64,000 nt of DNA from positions 120,342,001 through 120,406,000 of the forward strand of contig NC_073624.1 in NCBI RefSeq assembly GCF_029407905.1. The letters are read 5' to 3'. The position numbers were made by a program, and so were the translations under genes. The stretch is from Bubalus kerabau (taxonomy: Eukaryota; Chordata; Mammalia; Artiodactyla; Bovidae). Numbering within the stretch: the first letter of the stretch is position 1; the number at the start of each line of letters is the position of its first letter. The notes under the pieces were generated by a model that worked only from the letters and a program-made list of their open reading frames with translations, did not search any database and was not told where the DNA came from. Positions 22,850-32,954 of this stretch are shown piece by piece.

Positions 22850-23412
22850 ATGTTTCACTGGTGGTTCAGACAGTAAAGAATCTGCCTGCAATGCAGGAGA
22901 CCTGGGTTCAATCCCTGCATTGGGAATGTTAGATAGTTACAATAGGAAAAAGGAGTCCAAAATGGTGGTATCTAAAAGACAGAGAAAGAGAAAAGCCTGT
23001 AAAAATGGAACAAAAGAAAAGCCAAGGACTGGAGTGAGAACTTCAGGTGAAACAAACATGCCACCTTCTTGGACAGCCCAATTTGCATAGGGCAGGCTCA
23101 AGGTGGGGAGGAGACAAATGTATAAAAGAAGGAAGCCAAGACTGATTGGGACCTCTCCTTTGGGATCTGCCCACCCTTTGCTTGCTGAATAAAACTCTGA
23201 GCTGTAACTAAACTGTAACACTGTCCACCGTTTCAAACCTTTGCTGCGGTGAGACAGAACCGAGGAAATTACACACTCTCCTGACAGGAAGATCACTTGG
23301 AGTAGGAAATGACAACCCACTTTAGTAATCTTGCCTGGGAAATTGCATGGACAGAGGAGCCTGGCGGGCTACAGTCCATGGGGTCACAAAGAGTCAGAAC
23401 TGGACAACTAAC
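22850..23412 (+). repeat. Bov-tA SINE split by a solo LTR
   Basis: The 5' half (22,850-22,926, including ggttcaatccctgcattggg) and the 3' half (23,287-23,412, gatcacttggagtaggaaat to the gagtcagaactgg tail) join into one Bov-tA once the intervening LTR and one copy of ggaa are removed. The SINE therefore predates the LTR. Confidence 0.88.
22927..23286 (+). mobile_element. Solo LTR of an ERV1-like endogenous retrovirus
   Basis: The 360 bp unit begins tgttag and ends ctgaca, forming a short imperfect inverted repeat with TG..CA termini. It is flanked by a 4 bp duplication, ggaa, at 22,923-22,926 and 23,287-23,290. Inside are a TATA box (tataaaag, 23,121-23,128) and a polyadenylation signal (aataaa, 23,188-23,193) in the expected order. 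A 4 bp duplication is typical of gammaretrovirus-like (class I) integration. No internal retroviral sequence remains, so recombination between two LTRs is the likely origin. The family name is not assigned. Confidence 0.82.
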
Positions 23413-24099
23413 ACATGCAATACATATATTCTTGTAAAATTGGATTGAATTAATCGTGATTTTGATCATCCAATTTAATACAATGCTTCTGAACCAAGAT
23501 ATTTTTGTCATAGAGTAAAAGAACAGAAAATCAAATGGCAAATTTCCCTGTACCTTCAACTTTACTCCGTGGCTTGGAATAAGAAAACAAATCATTATTT
23601 TCAAGTTCACTCCTCTCTGCTTATAAAGGCAATTTAGTGGAAAAGTTTCAAAAACACCACCTTAATATAAAGAAGAAAATAACTTTTCTAACACTTAATA
23701 ACAAAAGTGTGAGAAACTAACCAAAAGCAGGAGGAATGTAAATAGAAGGTGAGATGATTATTCCTCTGGCCCTTCAGAGGGTGTCCTAGGTCTGTGTTGT
23801 TGCCAAAAGCACTATCCAGCTATCTGTGTTAAGCAAGTCAGCTGCTTGAGGTGAAAGCAAGCAGGATTGAGGAAGACCTCTCTGCATAGTTTATCAAGAA
23901 AGATGAAGACAAAAATAGAAAAGAGGAAAATATCCAAAAAAATGAAACTGAAAAATACATTTTTTAGGAGTCAGAGGGGAATCAAAAACCAAATTCAAAT
24001 AATACTGAGCAGATAAATATGGCCTAGGGGGAGAAAGAATAGAAGTTAGCATCGCCAGACATCAAATTAAGTGCATGTCACTTTTCATAGAGTAATGTA
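23413..24099. other. Unassigned AT-rich spacer
   Basis: No repeat or gene I can name. Confidence 0.35.
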
Positions 24100-24433
24100 G
24101 CAGAAGTCAGAGAAATGTAAATTAAAATTTCCACAAGAAATCATTCTTTGCCTATCTGATTGGCAAAATATTATAAAAATTGATTATATTCATTTTTATG
24201 AAAATATAAAGAAACATTTTTCCCATTGTTATCTGAATGTAAAACAGCACAGTTTGGGGAGTACAACATCCATTAAAAGTTAAAGTATGTAGTCTTTGAG
24301 CAAATAATCCCACCTCTAGGAATCAATCCTTGAGAAATAATCAAATATGGGTAAGAAGACGTATTCACAAGAATTATCTTTGCAACATTGTAACTGACAC
24401 TAAACACTGAAAATCTCTTGCATGACCACCAAT
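24100..24433 (+). mobile_element. Ancient L1 ORF2 C-terminal fragment
   Basis: The sequence gagaaatgtaaattaaaatt, ctatctgattggcaaaatatt and tcccacctctaggaatcaatc corresponds to the end of L1 ORF2 in sense orientation. It is interrupted on its right by the BovB that follows. Confidence 0.55.
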
Positions 24434-24818
24434 ATCAGGTCAATTCAGTTCAATCACTCAGTCGTGTCCAACTCTTCGCGACCCCATGAATCGCAGCACA
24501 CCAGGCCTCCCTGTCCATCACCAACTCCCGGAGTTCACTCAGACTCACATCCATCAAGTCGGTGATGCCATCCAGCCATCTCACCCTCTGTCATCCCCTT
24601 CTCCTCCTGCCCCCAATCCCTCCCAGCATCAGACTCTTTTCCAATGAGTCAACTCTTCGCATGAGGTGGCCAAAGTACTGAAGTTTCAGCTTCAGCATCA
24701 TTCCTTCCAAAGAAATCCCAGGGCTGATCTCCTTCAGAATGGACTGGGTGGATCTCCTTGCAGTCCAAGGGACTCTCAGGAGTCTTCTCCAACACCACAG
24801 TTCAAAAGCATCAATTCT

Positions 24819-27282
24819 TCAGTGCTCAGCCTTCTTCACAGTCCAACTCTCACATCCATACATGACCACTGGAAAAACCATAGCCTTGACTAGACGGACC
24901 TTTGTTGGCAAAGTAATGTCTCTGCTTTTGAATATGCTATCTAGGTTGGTCATAACTTTCCTTCCAAGGAGTAAGCGTCTTTTAATTTCATGGCTGCAGT
25001 CACCATATGCAGTGATTTGGGAGCCCCCAAAAATAAAGTCTGACACTGTTTCCACTGTTTCCCCATCTATTTCCCATGAAGTGGTGGGACCAGATGCCAT
25101 GATCTTCATTTTCTGAATGTTGAGCTTTAAGCCAAATTTTTCACTCTCTTCTTTCACTTTCATCAAGAGGCTTTTTAGTTCCTGTTCACTTTCTGCCATA
25201 AGGGTGGTGTCATCTGCATATCTGAGGTTATTGATATTTCTTCTGGCAATCTTGATTCCACCTTGTGCTTCTTCCAGCCCAGCGTTTCTCATGGTATACT
25301 CTGCATATAAGTTAAATAAGCAGGGTGACAATACACAGCCTTGACATACTCCTTTTCCTATTTGGAACCAGTCTATTGTTCCATGTCCAGTTCTAACTGT
25401 TGCTTCCTGACCTGCATACAGGTTTCTCAAGAGGCAGGTCAGGTGGTCTGGTATTCCCATCTCTTTCAGAATTTTCCACAGTTTATTGTGATCCACACAG
25501 TCAAAGGCTTTGGCATAGTCAATAAAGCAGAAATAGATGTTTTTCTGGAACTCTCTTGCTTTTTCCATGATCCAGCGGATGTTGGCAATTTGATCTCTGG
25601 TTACTCTGCCTTTTATAAAACCAGCTTGAACATCTGGAAGTTCACAATTCACGTATTGCTGAAGCCTGGCTTGGAGAATTTTGAGTGTTACTTTACTAGC
25701 GTGTGAGATGGGTGCAATTGTGCGGTAGTTTGAGCATTCTTTGGCATTGCCTTTCTTTGGCATTGGAATGAAAACTGACCTTTTCCAGTCCTGTGGCCAC
25801 TGCTCAGTTTTCCAAATTTGCTGGCATATTGAGTGCAGCACTTTCACAGCATCATCTTTCAGGATTTGAAATAGCTCAACTGGTATGCCATCACCTCCAC
25901 TAGCATTGTTTGTAGTGATGCTTTCTAAGGCCCACTTGACTTCACATTCCAGAATGTCTGGCTCTAGGTGAGTGATCATACCATCGTGATTATCTGGGTC
26001 ATGAAGATCTTTTTTGTACAGTTCTTCTGTGTATTTTTGCCACCTCTTCTTAATATCTTATGCTTCTGTTAGGTCCATACCATTTCTGTCCTTTATCGAG
26101 CCCATCTTTGCATGAAATGTTCCCTTGGTATCTCTGATTTTCTTGAAGAGATCTCTAGTCTTCCCCATTCTGTTGTTTTCCTTTATTTCTTTGCATTGAT
26201 CGCTGAGGAAGGCTTTCTTATTTTTCCTTGCTATTCTTTGGAACTCTGCATTCAGATGCTTATATCTTTCCTTTCCTCCTTTGCTTTTCGCTTCTCTTCT
26301 TTTCACAGCTATTTGTAAGGCCTCCTCAGACAACCATTTTGCTTTTTTGCATTTCTTTTCCATGGAGATGATCTTGATCTCTGTCTCCTCTACAATGTCA
26401 CGAACCTCAGTCCATAGTTCATCAGGCACTCTATCTATCAGATCTAGTCCCTTAAATCTATTTCTCACTTCCACTGTATAATCATAAGGGATTTGATTTA
26501 GGTCATACCTGAATGGTCTAGTGGTTTTTCCTACTTTCTTCAATTTCAGTCTGAAATTGGTATTAAGGAGTTCATGATCTGAGCCACAGTCAGCTCCCAG
26601 TCTTGTTTTTGTTGACTGTATAGAGTTTCTCCATCTTTGGCTGCAAAGAATATAATCAATCTGATTTTTGTGTTGACCATCTGGTGATGTCCATGTCCTG
26701 TGTTGTTGGAAAAGGGTGTTTGCTGTGACCAGTGCATTCTCTTGGCAAAACTCTATTAGCCTTTGCGTTGCTTCATTCCATTTTCCAAGGCCAAATTTGC
26801 CTGTTACTGCAGGTGTCTCTTGACTTCCTACTTTTGCATTCCAGTCCCCTATAATGAAAAGGACAACACCCAAAAAAGGGTGTTGGTTCTAAAAGGTCTT
26901 GTTGGTCTTCATAGAACCATTCAACTTCAGCTTCTTCAGCATTACTGGTTGGGGCATAGACTTGGATTACTGTGATATTGAATGGTTTGCCTTGGAAACG
27001 AACAGAGATCATTCTGTCGTTTTTGAGATTGAATCCAAGTACTGCATTTCAGACTCTTTTGTTGACTGTGATGGCTACTCCATTTCTTCTAAGGAATTCC
27101 TGCCCGCAATAGTTGATATAATGGTCATCTGAGTTAAATTCACCCATTCCAGTCCATTTCAGTTCCCTGATTCCTAGAATGTTGACATTAACTCTTGCCA
27201 TCTCCTGTTTGACCACTTCCAATTTGCCCTGATTCATGGACCTGACATTCCAGGTTCCTATGCAATATTTCTCTTTACAGCA
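24819..27282 (-). pseudogene. BovB endonuclease-reverse transcriptase ORF, few lesions
   Basis: This is the BovB polyprotein, which nicks target DNA and copies element RNA. The N-terminal endonuclease keeps a TWNVRS-type start, an ELKW glutamate motif, GDWNAKVG and GSDHELL. The reverse transcriptase keeps DYAKAFDCVDH and LRYADDTTL. I can see four disabling changes: a TGA at 27,049-27,051 (consistent with CGA decay); a local inverted duplication at 26,865-26,884 that shifts frame; a TAA at 26,058-26,060, where the other copies have a glutamate codon; and a TGA at 24,819-24,821, where other copies read through arginine codons. The segments 26,061-26,873 and 24,822-26,057 are in one frame, separated by that single TAA. 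This is the least damaged BovB in the window, but it is not functional as it stands. Confidence 0.9.
26865..26884. repeat. Perfect 20 bp palindrome created inside BovB
   Basis: The arms aacaccc and gggtgtt flank a six-base A run. Intact BovB has only one arm here, followed by an A run and gatgt. The second arm is the exact reverse complement of the first plus the run, adding a net four bases and shifting the reading frame. Confidence 0.85.
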
Positions 27283-27566
27283 TCAGACCTTGCTTCTATC
27301 ACCAGTCACATCCACAACTGGGTATTGTTTTTGCTTTGGCTCCATCCTTTCATTCTTTCTGGAGTTATTCCTCCACTGATCTCCAGTAGCATATTGGGCA
27401 CCTACTGACCTGGGGAGTTCCTTTCAGTATTCTATCATTTTGCCTTTTCATACTGTTCATTGGGTTCTCAAGGCAAGAATACTGAAGTAGTTTGCCATTC
27501 CTTTCTCCAGTGGACCACATTCTGTCAGACCTCTCCATATGTACATGGTTAAATCCAGTATGGTAC

Positions 27567-28090
27567 TGAAACAGGAGGGAAGGGAGCAGGGCACAACCTT
27601 TAAAAAGTTACACAGCCACAGAACACAACATACATGGTTAAAACCAACTAGCTCCAAGATAGCATGCAAAACTTCCACTAGACCTTGAGCTGTATGATCA
27701 TTATCATACATTTGCAAGCTAAATGACACACTCACAGCCACCAAAACAGTTCCAAGGCTGACCAAAGAAGGTCAACAAGTGGGTGGTGGCCCAACACCTG
27801 GAAATTCCCCAACTCTTCCCCCAAATAGTTGGAATGCTTTTCCCATTTGTTAGCCTATGCAATGACTGACTTCTATAAAAACTGACAACCCCCATACCCT
27901 GGCACCACTCACCTTCTGACATGACCCACATTCTGTTGTGGACTGTGCTCTCTAAATAAATCCACTTCTTACCTATCACTTTCTGCAACAAGACATCAAA
28001 AACCTGAGCTTCATTAAGTCCTGAGACCAGATGTGTGATCTCAGTTAAATGAACATAAGTGCAAGTCCCAATCTTAGCTGCACAGTTTCA
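27567..28090 (+). mobile_element. Solo LTR of an ERV1-like endogenous retrovirus
   Basis: The 524 bp unit begins tgaaac and ends gtttca, a perfect 6 bp terminal inverted repeat. It is flanked by gtac at 27,563-27,566 and 28,091-28,094, a 4 bp duplication. A TATA-like tataaaa lies at 27,874-27,880 and a polyadenylation signal (aataaa) at about 27,955-27,960. The unit differs in sequence from the LTR at 22,927, so it is another family. No gag, pol or env remains. The arrangement fits a class I solo LTR. Confidence 0.85.
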
Positions 28091-28247
28091 GTACTTTGTA
28101 ATTTGCTGTAGTTAATAATGAGGTGGGACTCAGAATGTATATTATGCCCCCAACTGTATAAAGTGCCTGAACTAAATGTGTGTATGTGTGTATGTATGAA
28201 TTTACATACATAGAAAAAGTTTTAAATAATTTCCTGTGAAGGGGCAT

Positions 28248-28981
28248 AAACAGCTTCTTGATGAGGGTGAAAGAGGATAGTGAAAAAGATGGCTTAAAAC
28301 TCAACATTCAAAAAACTAAGATCATGGCATCCAGTCCCATCACTTCGTGGCAAGTAGAACAGGAAAAAGTGGAAGCAGTCACAGATTTTATTTCCTTGGG
28401 CTCCAGAATCACTGTGGACAGTGACTGCAGCCATGAAATTAAAAAGAATTCTTGCTCCTTGGAAGAAACACTATGACCAACCTAGACAGTGCATTAGAAA
28501 GCAGAGACATCACTTTGCCAACAAAGGTCCATATAGTCTTATGGTTTTTCCAATAGTTGTATATGGATGTTTGGAGAGTTTGACAATAAAGAAGGCTGAG
28601 TGCCAAAGAATTGATGCTTTTCAATTGTGATCCTGGAGAAGACTCATAAGAGTCCCTTGGACTTCAAGGACATCAAACCAGACAATTCTAAAGGAAATCA
28701 ACTCTGAATATTCATTGGAAGGACTGATGCTGAAGCTCCAATCCTTTGGCCACCTGATGCAAGGAGCCAACTCATTGGAAAAGACCCTGATGCTGGGAAA
28801 GATTGAGGTCAGGAAGAGAAGGGGGCACAGAGGATGAGATGGTTGGATGGCATCACCAGCTCAATGGACATGAGTTTGAGCAAACTCTAGGAGATAGTGA
28901 AGGATAGGGAAGCATGGCATGCTGCAGTCCACAGGGTTGCAAAGAGTCAAAAATGACTTAGCCCACTGAACAACAACAACA
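28248..28981 (+). mobile_element. BovB LINE, 5'-truncated
   Basis: It begins in the reverse-transcriptase C-terminal region (cagcttcttgatgagggtg) and ends with a gcaaagagtcaaaaatgac tail followed by a caacaacaac run. It is flanked by the 11 bp direct repeat tgaaggggcat at 28,237-28,247 and 28,982-28,992. Short broken frames remain (28,258-28,476; 28,421-28,630). Confidence 0.93.
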
Positions 28982-29067
28982 TGAAGGGGCATGAAATGTG
29001 GGGAAAATATACTGAATATTCAATGTATATTGGCATGCAGATATATGGTTAAATGGATATATTGACA

Positions 29068-29263
29068 CGTGTGTACTTAGTCACTCAGTTGTGTCCAACT
29101 CTGCAACCCCGTGGACTGTAGCCCACCAGGCTCCTCTGTCCAGGCAATTTAATGGAGTGGGTTGCCATTCCCTCCTCCAGGGGATTTTCCCAACCCAGGG
29201 ATCAAATTCAGGTCTCTCGCATTGCAGGCAGATTCTTTACCATCTGAGCCACCATGGAAGCCC
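29068..29263 (-). repeat. Bov-tA SINE, inverted
   Basis: Reverse complement of Bov-tA: actcagttgtgtccaactct at the left, ggggattttcccaaccc in the body, and ttctttaccatctgagccacc at the right. Direct repeat attgaca is at 29,061-29,067 and 29,264-29,270. Confidence 0.9.
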
Positions 29264-29270
29264 ATTGACA

Positions 29271-30511
29271 TATGTATGGATATACAGATACACCCATATG
29301 AGTAAAGACAAACCTTTTGAAAAGAAAGCAATATCCTGCTGCTTCTTGTAAGGGTCAGAGAGAATATAAAATTCCCACAGAAGAGACAAGAGACTTCTGG
29401 AAGGACTATGAAATACTGGGGAGAAAACTTAAGGATTTGTGGCTTTATAGGACTGTGAGGTGGTAGAGTGCTTTCAGTTTTTTCTCTATGAAGGTTGTTG
29501 GGAGGAAAAAAAGTAGTATGTGGGGAGTGAGTAGCTAAATAAATATAAATTTAAATATAGATATAAAATCAATTTAGATTAATTTTTGATTTCTAAACTA
29601 TGGATTTGGTGAGTTAGGAATGTATTTATGTCACATGGTGAGGTATTGGCCCACATATCATCTGACTTATTCAAGAGGAATTTATATTGAATAGGATGAT
29701 TTGGGGGAAAAATGCCCAGATAAAACTTGACAATTTTTATTCTAGGCCATCAGTTTTTCTTGCACCCTATAAAATAATTTTTTAAATTACTGACAACCCC
29801 TTCACACTGCTGGGTTGACATCCAAACATTTAATTTTATGTATAAATGGTTGCAAAAGATATAACATGTTGTAGATTTTAAATAATGACATTTTAAAATA
29901 GAAATTGTTCCATCATGTTAAATCTGAGTCAAATGAATCCAAATAGCATAATAATTTGAAGAATATATGAACAAGCTTCCCTTGTTTCTAGTCAGAAATC
30001 TTACATATTTCTTTTTCTCTCTGAACTTACATTTTCATTTTCAAATTAATTCCCAATTAATTTGATCTTAATACAATATAGTATTATGCTTCAAAGTCTT
30101 TTATAGATCAACCTATCAAATTATCTTCAATAAAACATATATAAATAATAATTTTAATTTTCAAAAACTTTATGGAACCATTAAATATGACAGCCTTTTT
30201 TCTGGGTTGAATTATCATTAAAATAACTTCTGGTACATTATTAGTAAAACAAATATATTAAAAATTATAATTAGTAAAAAAGTAAATTTTATTGAAAATT
30301 CATCGTTTAGCAAAATTAAGGTGCTCTTCAATTAGTTCACATATCCATGGATATTTATCACTTTCATCTATTATGAGAGACCAGTGGAAATTAACAGCTC
30401 AAAGAAGAGATATTAACAGCCAAAAGAAGACCACCATTAGGAGCTGGACTTAGAAGCAGTGTTGTCAAATGCAACATTTACAATAGAATCCACAATGCGT
30501 TTCTACTGAAT
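29271..30511. other. Unassigned AT-rich interval
   Basis: About 1.2 kb of very AT-rich sequence with no gene or repeat I can name. Confidence 0.4.
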
Positions 30512-30522
30512 AACCTACCTCT

Positions 30523-30790
30523 GGCTGCTGCTGCTGCTAAGTCGTTTCAGTCGTGTCTGACTCTGTGCGACCCCATAGATGGCTGCCCACCAGGCTCCCC
30601 CGTCCCTGGGATTCTCCAGGCAAGAATACTGGAGTGGATTCTTCTCCAATGCATGCAAGTGAAAAATGAAAGTGAAGTCGCTCAGTCGTGTCCTACTCTT
30701 AGCGACCCCATGGACTGCAGCCCAACAGGCTCCTCTGCTTTGGGATTTTCCAAGCAAGAGTACTGGAGTGGGTTGCCATTGCCTTCTCTG
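30523..30790 (-). repeat. Bov-A2 SINE, inverted, with 11 bp target-site duplication
   Basis: gctgctgctgctgc start, two BovA monomers and a aaatgaaagtgaagtcgctc linker. The direct repeat aacctacctct flanks it at 30,512-30,522 and 30,791-30,801. A few bases are missing from the first monomer near 30,640. Confidence 0.95.
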
Positions 30791-31033
30791 AACCTACCTC
30801 TAATACCCTCTAAAGCTGTCCTTTGAATAGTGAAGGTCCAATAGGTCACATGAAAAAGTCCCTAGGAAAAGGATCAGTAACATCATAGTCTCAGATATCT
30901 ATGTACCAATGTGTAAACAATGAGTAAAATAAGTCTAATAACATAAGATGATAAACAGAACTTCATTCTAGTCACCAAGGCTTGGAAAATGACGTGAAGC
31001 AATGGAAACTACCATGCATTCTAGATGAACAAA

Positions 31034-31470
31034 GACGGGCTTCCCTGGTAGCCCAGTGCTTAAGAATTCACTGACCAATTCAGGAGACACGGGGTCTGAC
31101 CCCTGGTCCGGGAAGCTCCCACATGCTGAGCAACTAAGCCTGCGTGGCACTACTAAGCCCACACTCTGGAGCCTGCGAGCCACATGCGGCAGCTCCTGGA
31201 GCCCACACGCCCTAGAATCCACACTCCACAGCAAGAGAGCCACATGCGGCAGCTCCTGGAGCCCACACGCCCTAGAATCCACACTCCACAGCAAGAGAGC
31301 CACATGCGGCAGCTCCTGGAGCCCACACGCCCTAGAATCCACACTCCACAGCAAGAGATGCACCGCGAGAAGCCCGCACACCACAGCGAAGAGCAGCCGC
31401 CACTTGCTGCAACTACAGAAAAGCCCATGCACAGCAACGAAGACCCAGCCAAATAATAAACAAAAACACT
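31034..31470 (+). repeat. CHR-type SINE expanded by an internal minisatellite
   Basis: Head gggcttccctggtagcccag at about 31,038, the block gggtctgacccctggtccgg, then the agcctgc..gagccac body, ending with gacccagccaaataataaa. The body is lengthened by three 60 bp units, listed separately. Frames of 90-154 codons in several frames on both strands arise only because 60 is divisible by three; they are not genes. Confidence 0.88.
31177..31356 (+). repeat. Minisatellite, three perfect 60 bp units
   Basis: Units at 31,177-31,236, 31,237-31,296 and 31,297-31,356 are identical by eye. Each reads from gagccacatgcggcagctc to actccacagcaaga. Perfect identity implies recent expansion or homogenisation. 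Confidence 0.93.
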
Positions 31471-32125
31471 AGTGTAAAACAAAATAAGTGAATAAAGATA
31501 CTTGAAGGGAGGCAGGGTAGGGCTGTAACGCCATACATACCTTACACTGTGAAACCACTAGAAAAATATCCCAGAAATCAAAAATTGAAATGACATTATT
31601 GTTATTAAAATATACCACAGATGGCAAGGCCAGTTAGAGGGATTTGATGATGCCTTTTGACATAGATTGTGAATCTTCAAGAAACCCCAATTAATAGGAT
31701 TTTTCTTTCCCATCAGTGCTTCTAATGTAAGCCCTGAATTGGGAAGATGAGGACAGGTATTTACAGGCAATGATGGTTTTCAGGAGGGTTACATCAGCTT
31801 ACAGCAAGGACGAGCAAAGGTAAACTTAAACTCACTCCCAAGTGAAGTAAGGACAGAGTTGAGACAAACACGCCCATTTGCCTTGCCAGTCCAAAACTTC
31901 CCAGTGGCAAAAGTGAGTAAATGGGGCAGAGAGAGGCCCATAGTTTACTTCAGCTCCCTACACAGGAAAGAAAGACCAGAAGGAAGAAATAAATAGTCCC
32001 CATTAATACAGATTATAAAACTGGCAAAGAGGCAGGAGAAGATATTAGTGATGAAGTTAACTACCTGGATATTTTGCAGGAAGTCTTACTTTCTTCAAAA
32101 GTAAGTTGTTGATGAGGTTATTAAT
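31471..32125. other. Unassigned spacer
   Basis: No gene or repeat recognised. Confidence 0.35.
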
Positions 32126-32137
32126 TATACTTGCTAA

Positions 32138-32478
32138 AAGAGACACTGATGTATAGAACAGTCTTAAGGACTCTATGGGAGAGGGAGAGGGTGGGAAGAT
32201 TTGGGAGAATGGCATTGAAACTTGTAAAATATCATGTATGAAACGAGTTGCCAGTCCAGGTTCGATGCACGATACTGGATGCTTGGGGCTGGTGCACTGG
32301 GACGACCCAGAGGGATGGAATGGGGAGGGAGGATGGAGGAGGGTTCAGGATGGGGAACACATGTATACCTGTGGCGGATTCATTTTGATATTTGGCAAAA
32401 CTAATACAATTATGTAAAGTTTAAAAATAAAATAAAATTTAAAAAAATTTAAAAAAAAATTTAAAAAATTAAAAAAAA
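32138..32478 (+). mobile_element. Young L1 (bovine L1 type), 341 bp 5'-truncated insertion
   Basis: It runs from aagagacactgatgtatagaa through the 3' UTR (ggaacacatgtatacctgtgg, atttggcaaaactaatac) to an A-rich tail with aataaaataaa. The same sequence appears inverted at 56,440-56,770 in the large L1. It is flanked by the 12 bp direct repeat tatacttgctaa at 32,126-32,137 and 32,479-32,490. This is a recent insertion. Confidence 0.93.
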
Positions 32479-32585
32479 TATACTTGCTAATATTTTCAAG
32501 CCCCAGAAATAAAATGAAATAGTAGGAGAAACTTACTCTAATGTTATTTATTACCTTTTTCTCTTTTTTAATTTAAAACTAATTT

Positions 32586-32844
32586 GCTGCTGCTGCTAAG
32601 TCACTTCAGTCGTGTCTGACTCTGTGCGACCCCGTAGACAGCAGCCTTCAAGGCTCCCCATCCCTGGGATTCTCCAGGCAAGAACACTGGAGTAGGTTGC
32701 CATTTCCTTCTCCAATGCATGAAAGTGAAAAGTGAAAGTGAAGTCGCTCAGTGATGTCCGACTCTTCGCGACCCCATGGACTGCAGCCTACCAGGCTCCT
32801 CCGTCCATGGCGTTTTCCTGGAGTGGGGTACCATTGCCTTCTCC
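32586..32844 (-). repeat. Bov-A2 SINE, inverted
   Basis: gctgctgctgctaagtcactt start, two BovA monomers and the aaagtgaaaagtgaaagtga linker. The flanks carry an imperfect repeat around taattt, so the duplication is less clear than for its relatives. The last part has lost the caggcaagagtac segment. Confidence 0.92.
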
Positions 32845-32954
32845 AAAAATTAATTTGAGTGTGGAATAAAAGTAGAATTCAGAATTCAGAAAATAATAAG
32901 GGATAAAGTGTGAAAACTCAGTCTACATGATCCTCAATGAGAGAGGGAGAAACA

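Larger units (their letters stand above)
24434..27537 (-). mobile_element. BovB LINE (RTE clade), nearly full length, inverted
   Basis: About 3.1 kb. On the plus strand it reads from the BovB 3' tail (caattcagttcaatcactcag) at 24,440 to the 5' region (gtggaccacattctgtcag) at about 27,535. Compared with the copy at 51.0-54.1 kb, it lacks roughly the first 100 bp. It encodes an APE-type endonuclease and a reverse transcriptase, described under the pseudogene entry. RTE-clade BovB is known for patchy distribution and horizontal transfer among vertebrates; in ruminants it also mobilises Bov SINEs. Confidence 0.95.

Noticed and set aside
24666..25706. Plus-strand frames of 75-125 codons over BovB
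   Set aside because: Antisense shadows of the BovB reverse transcriptase on the minus strand.
22927..28090. Two LTRs considered as the ends of one provirus
   Set aside because: They differ in length, terminal sequence and 4 bp duplications (ggaa and gtac), and the DNA between them is BovB, old L1 and spacer, not gag-pol-env.
31177..31356. Regular 60 bp direct repeats considered as a CRISPR array
   Set aside because: Units are contiguous with no variable spacers, lie in a mammalian SINE, and the genome is eukaryotic.
30968..31482. Frames of 90-154 codons with internally repeated peptides, resembling a repeat protein
   Set aside because: They are produced by three 60 bp minisatellite units inside a CHR SINE, open in several frames on both strands.
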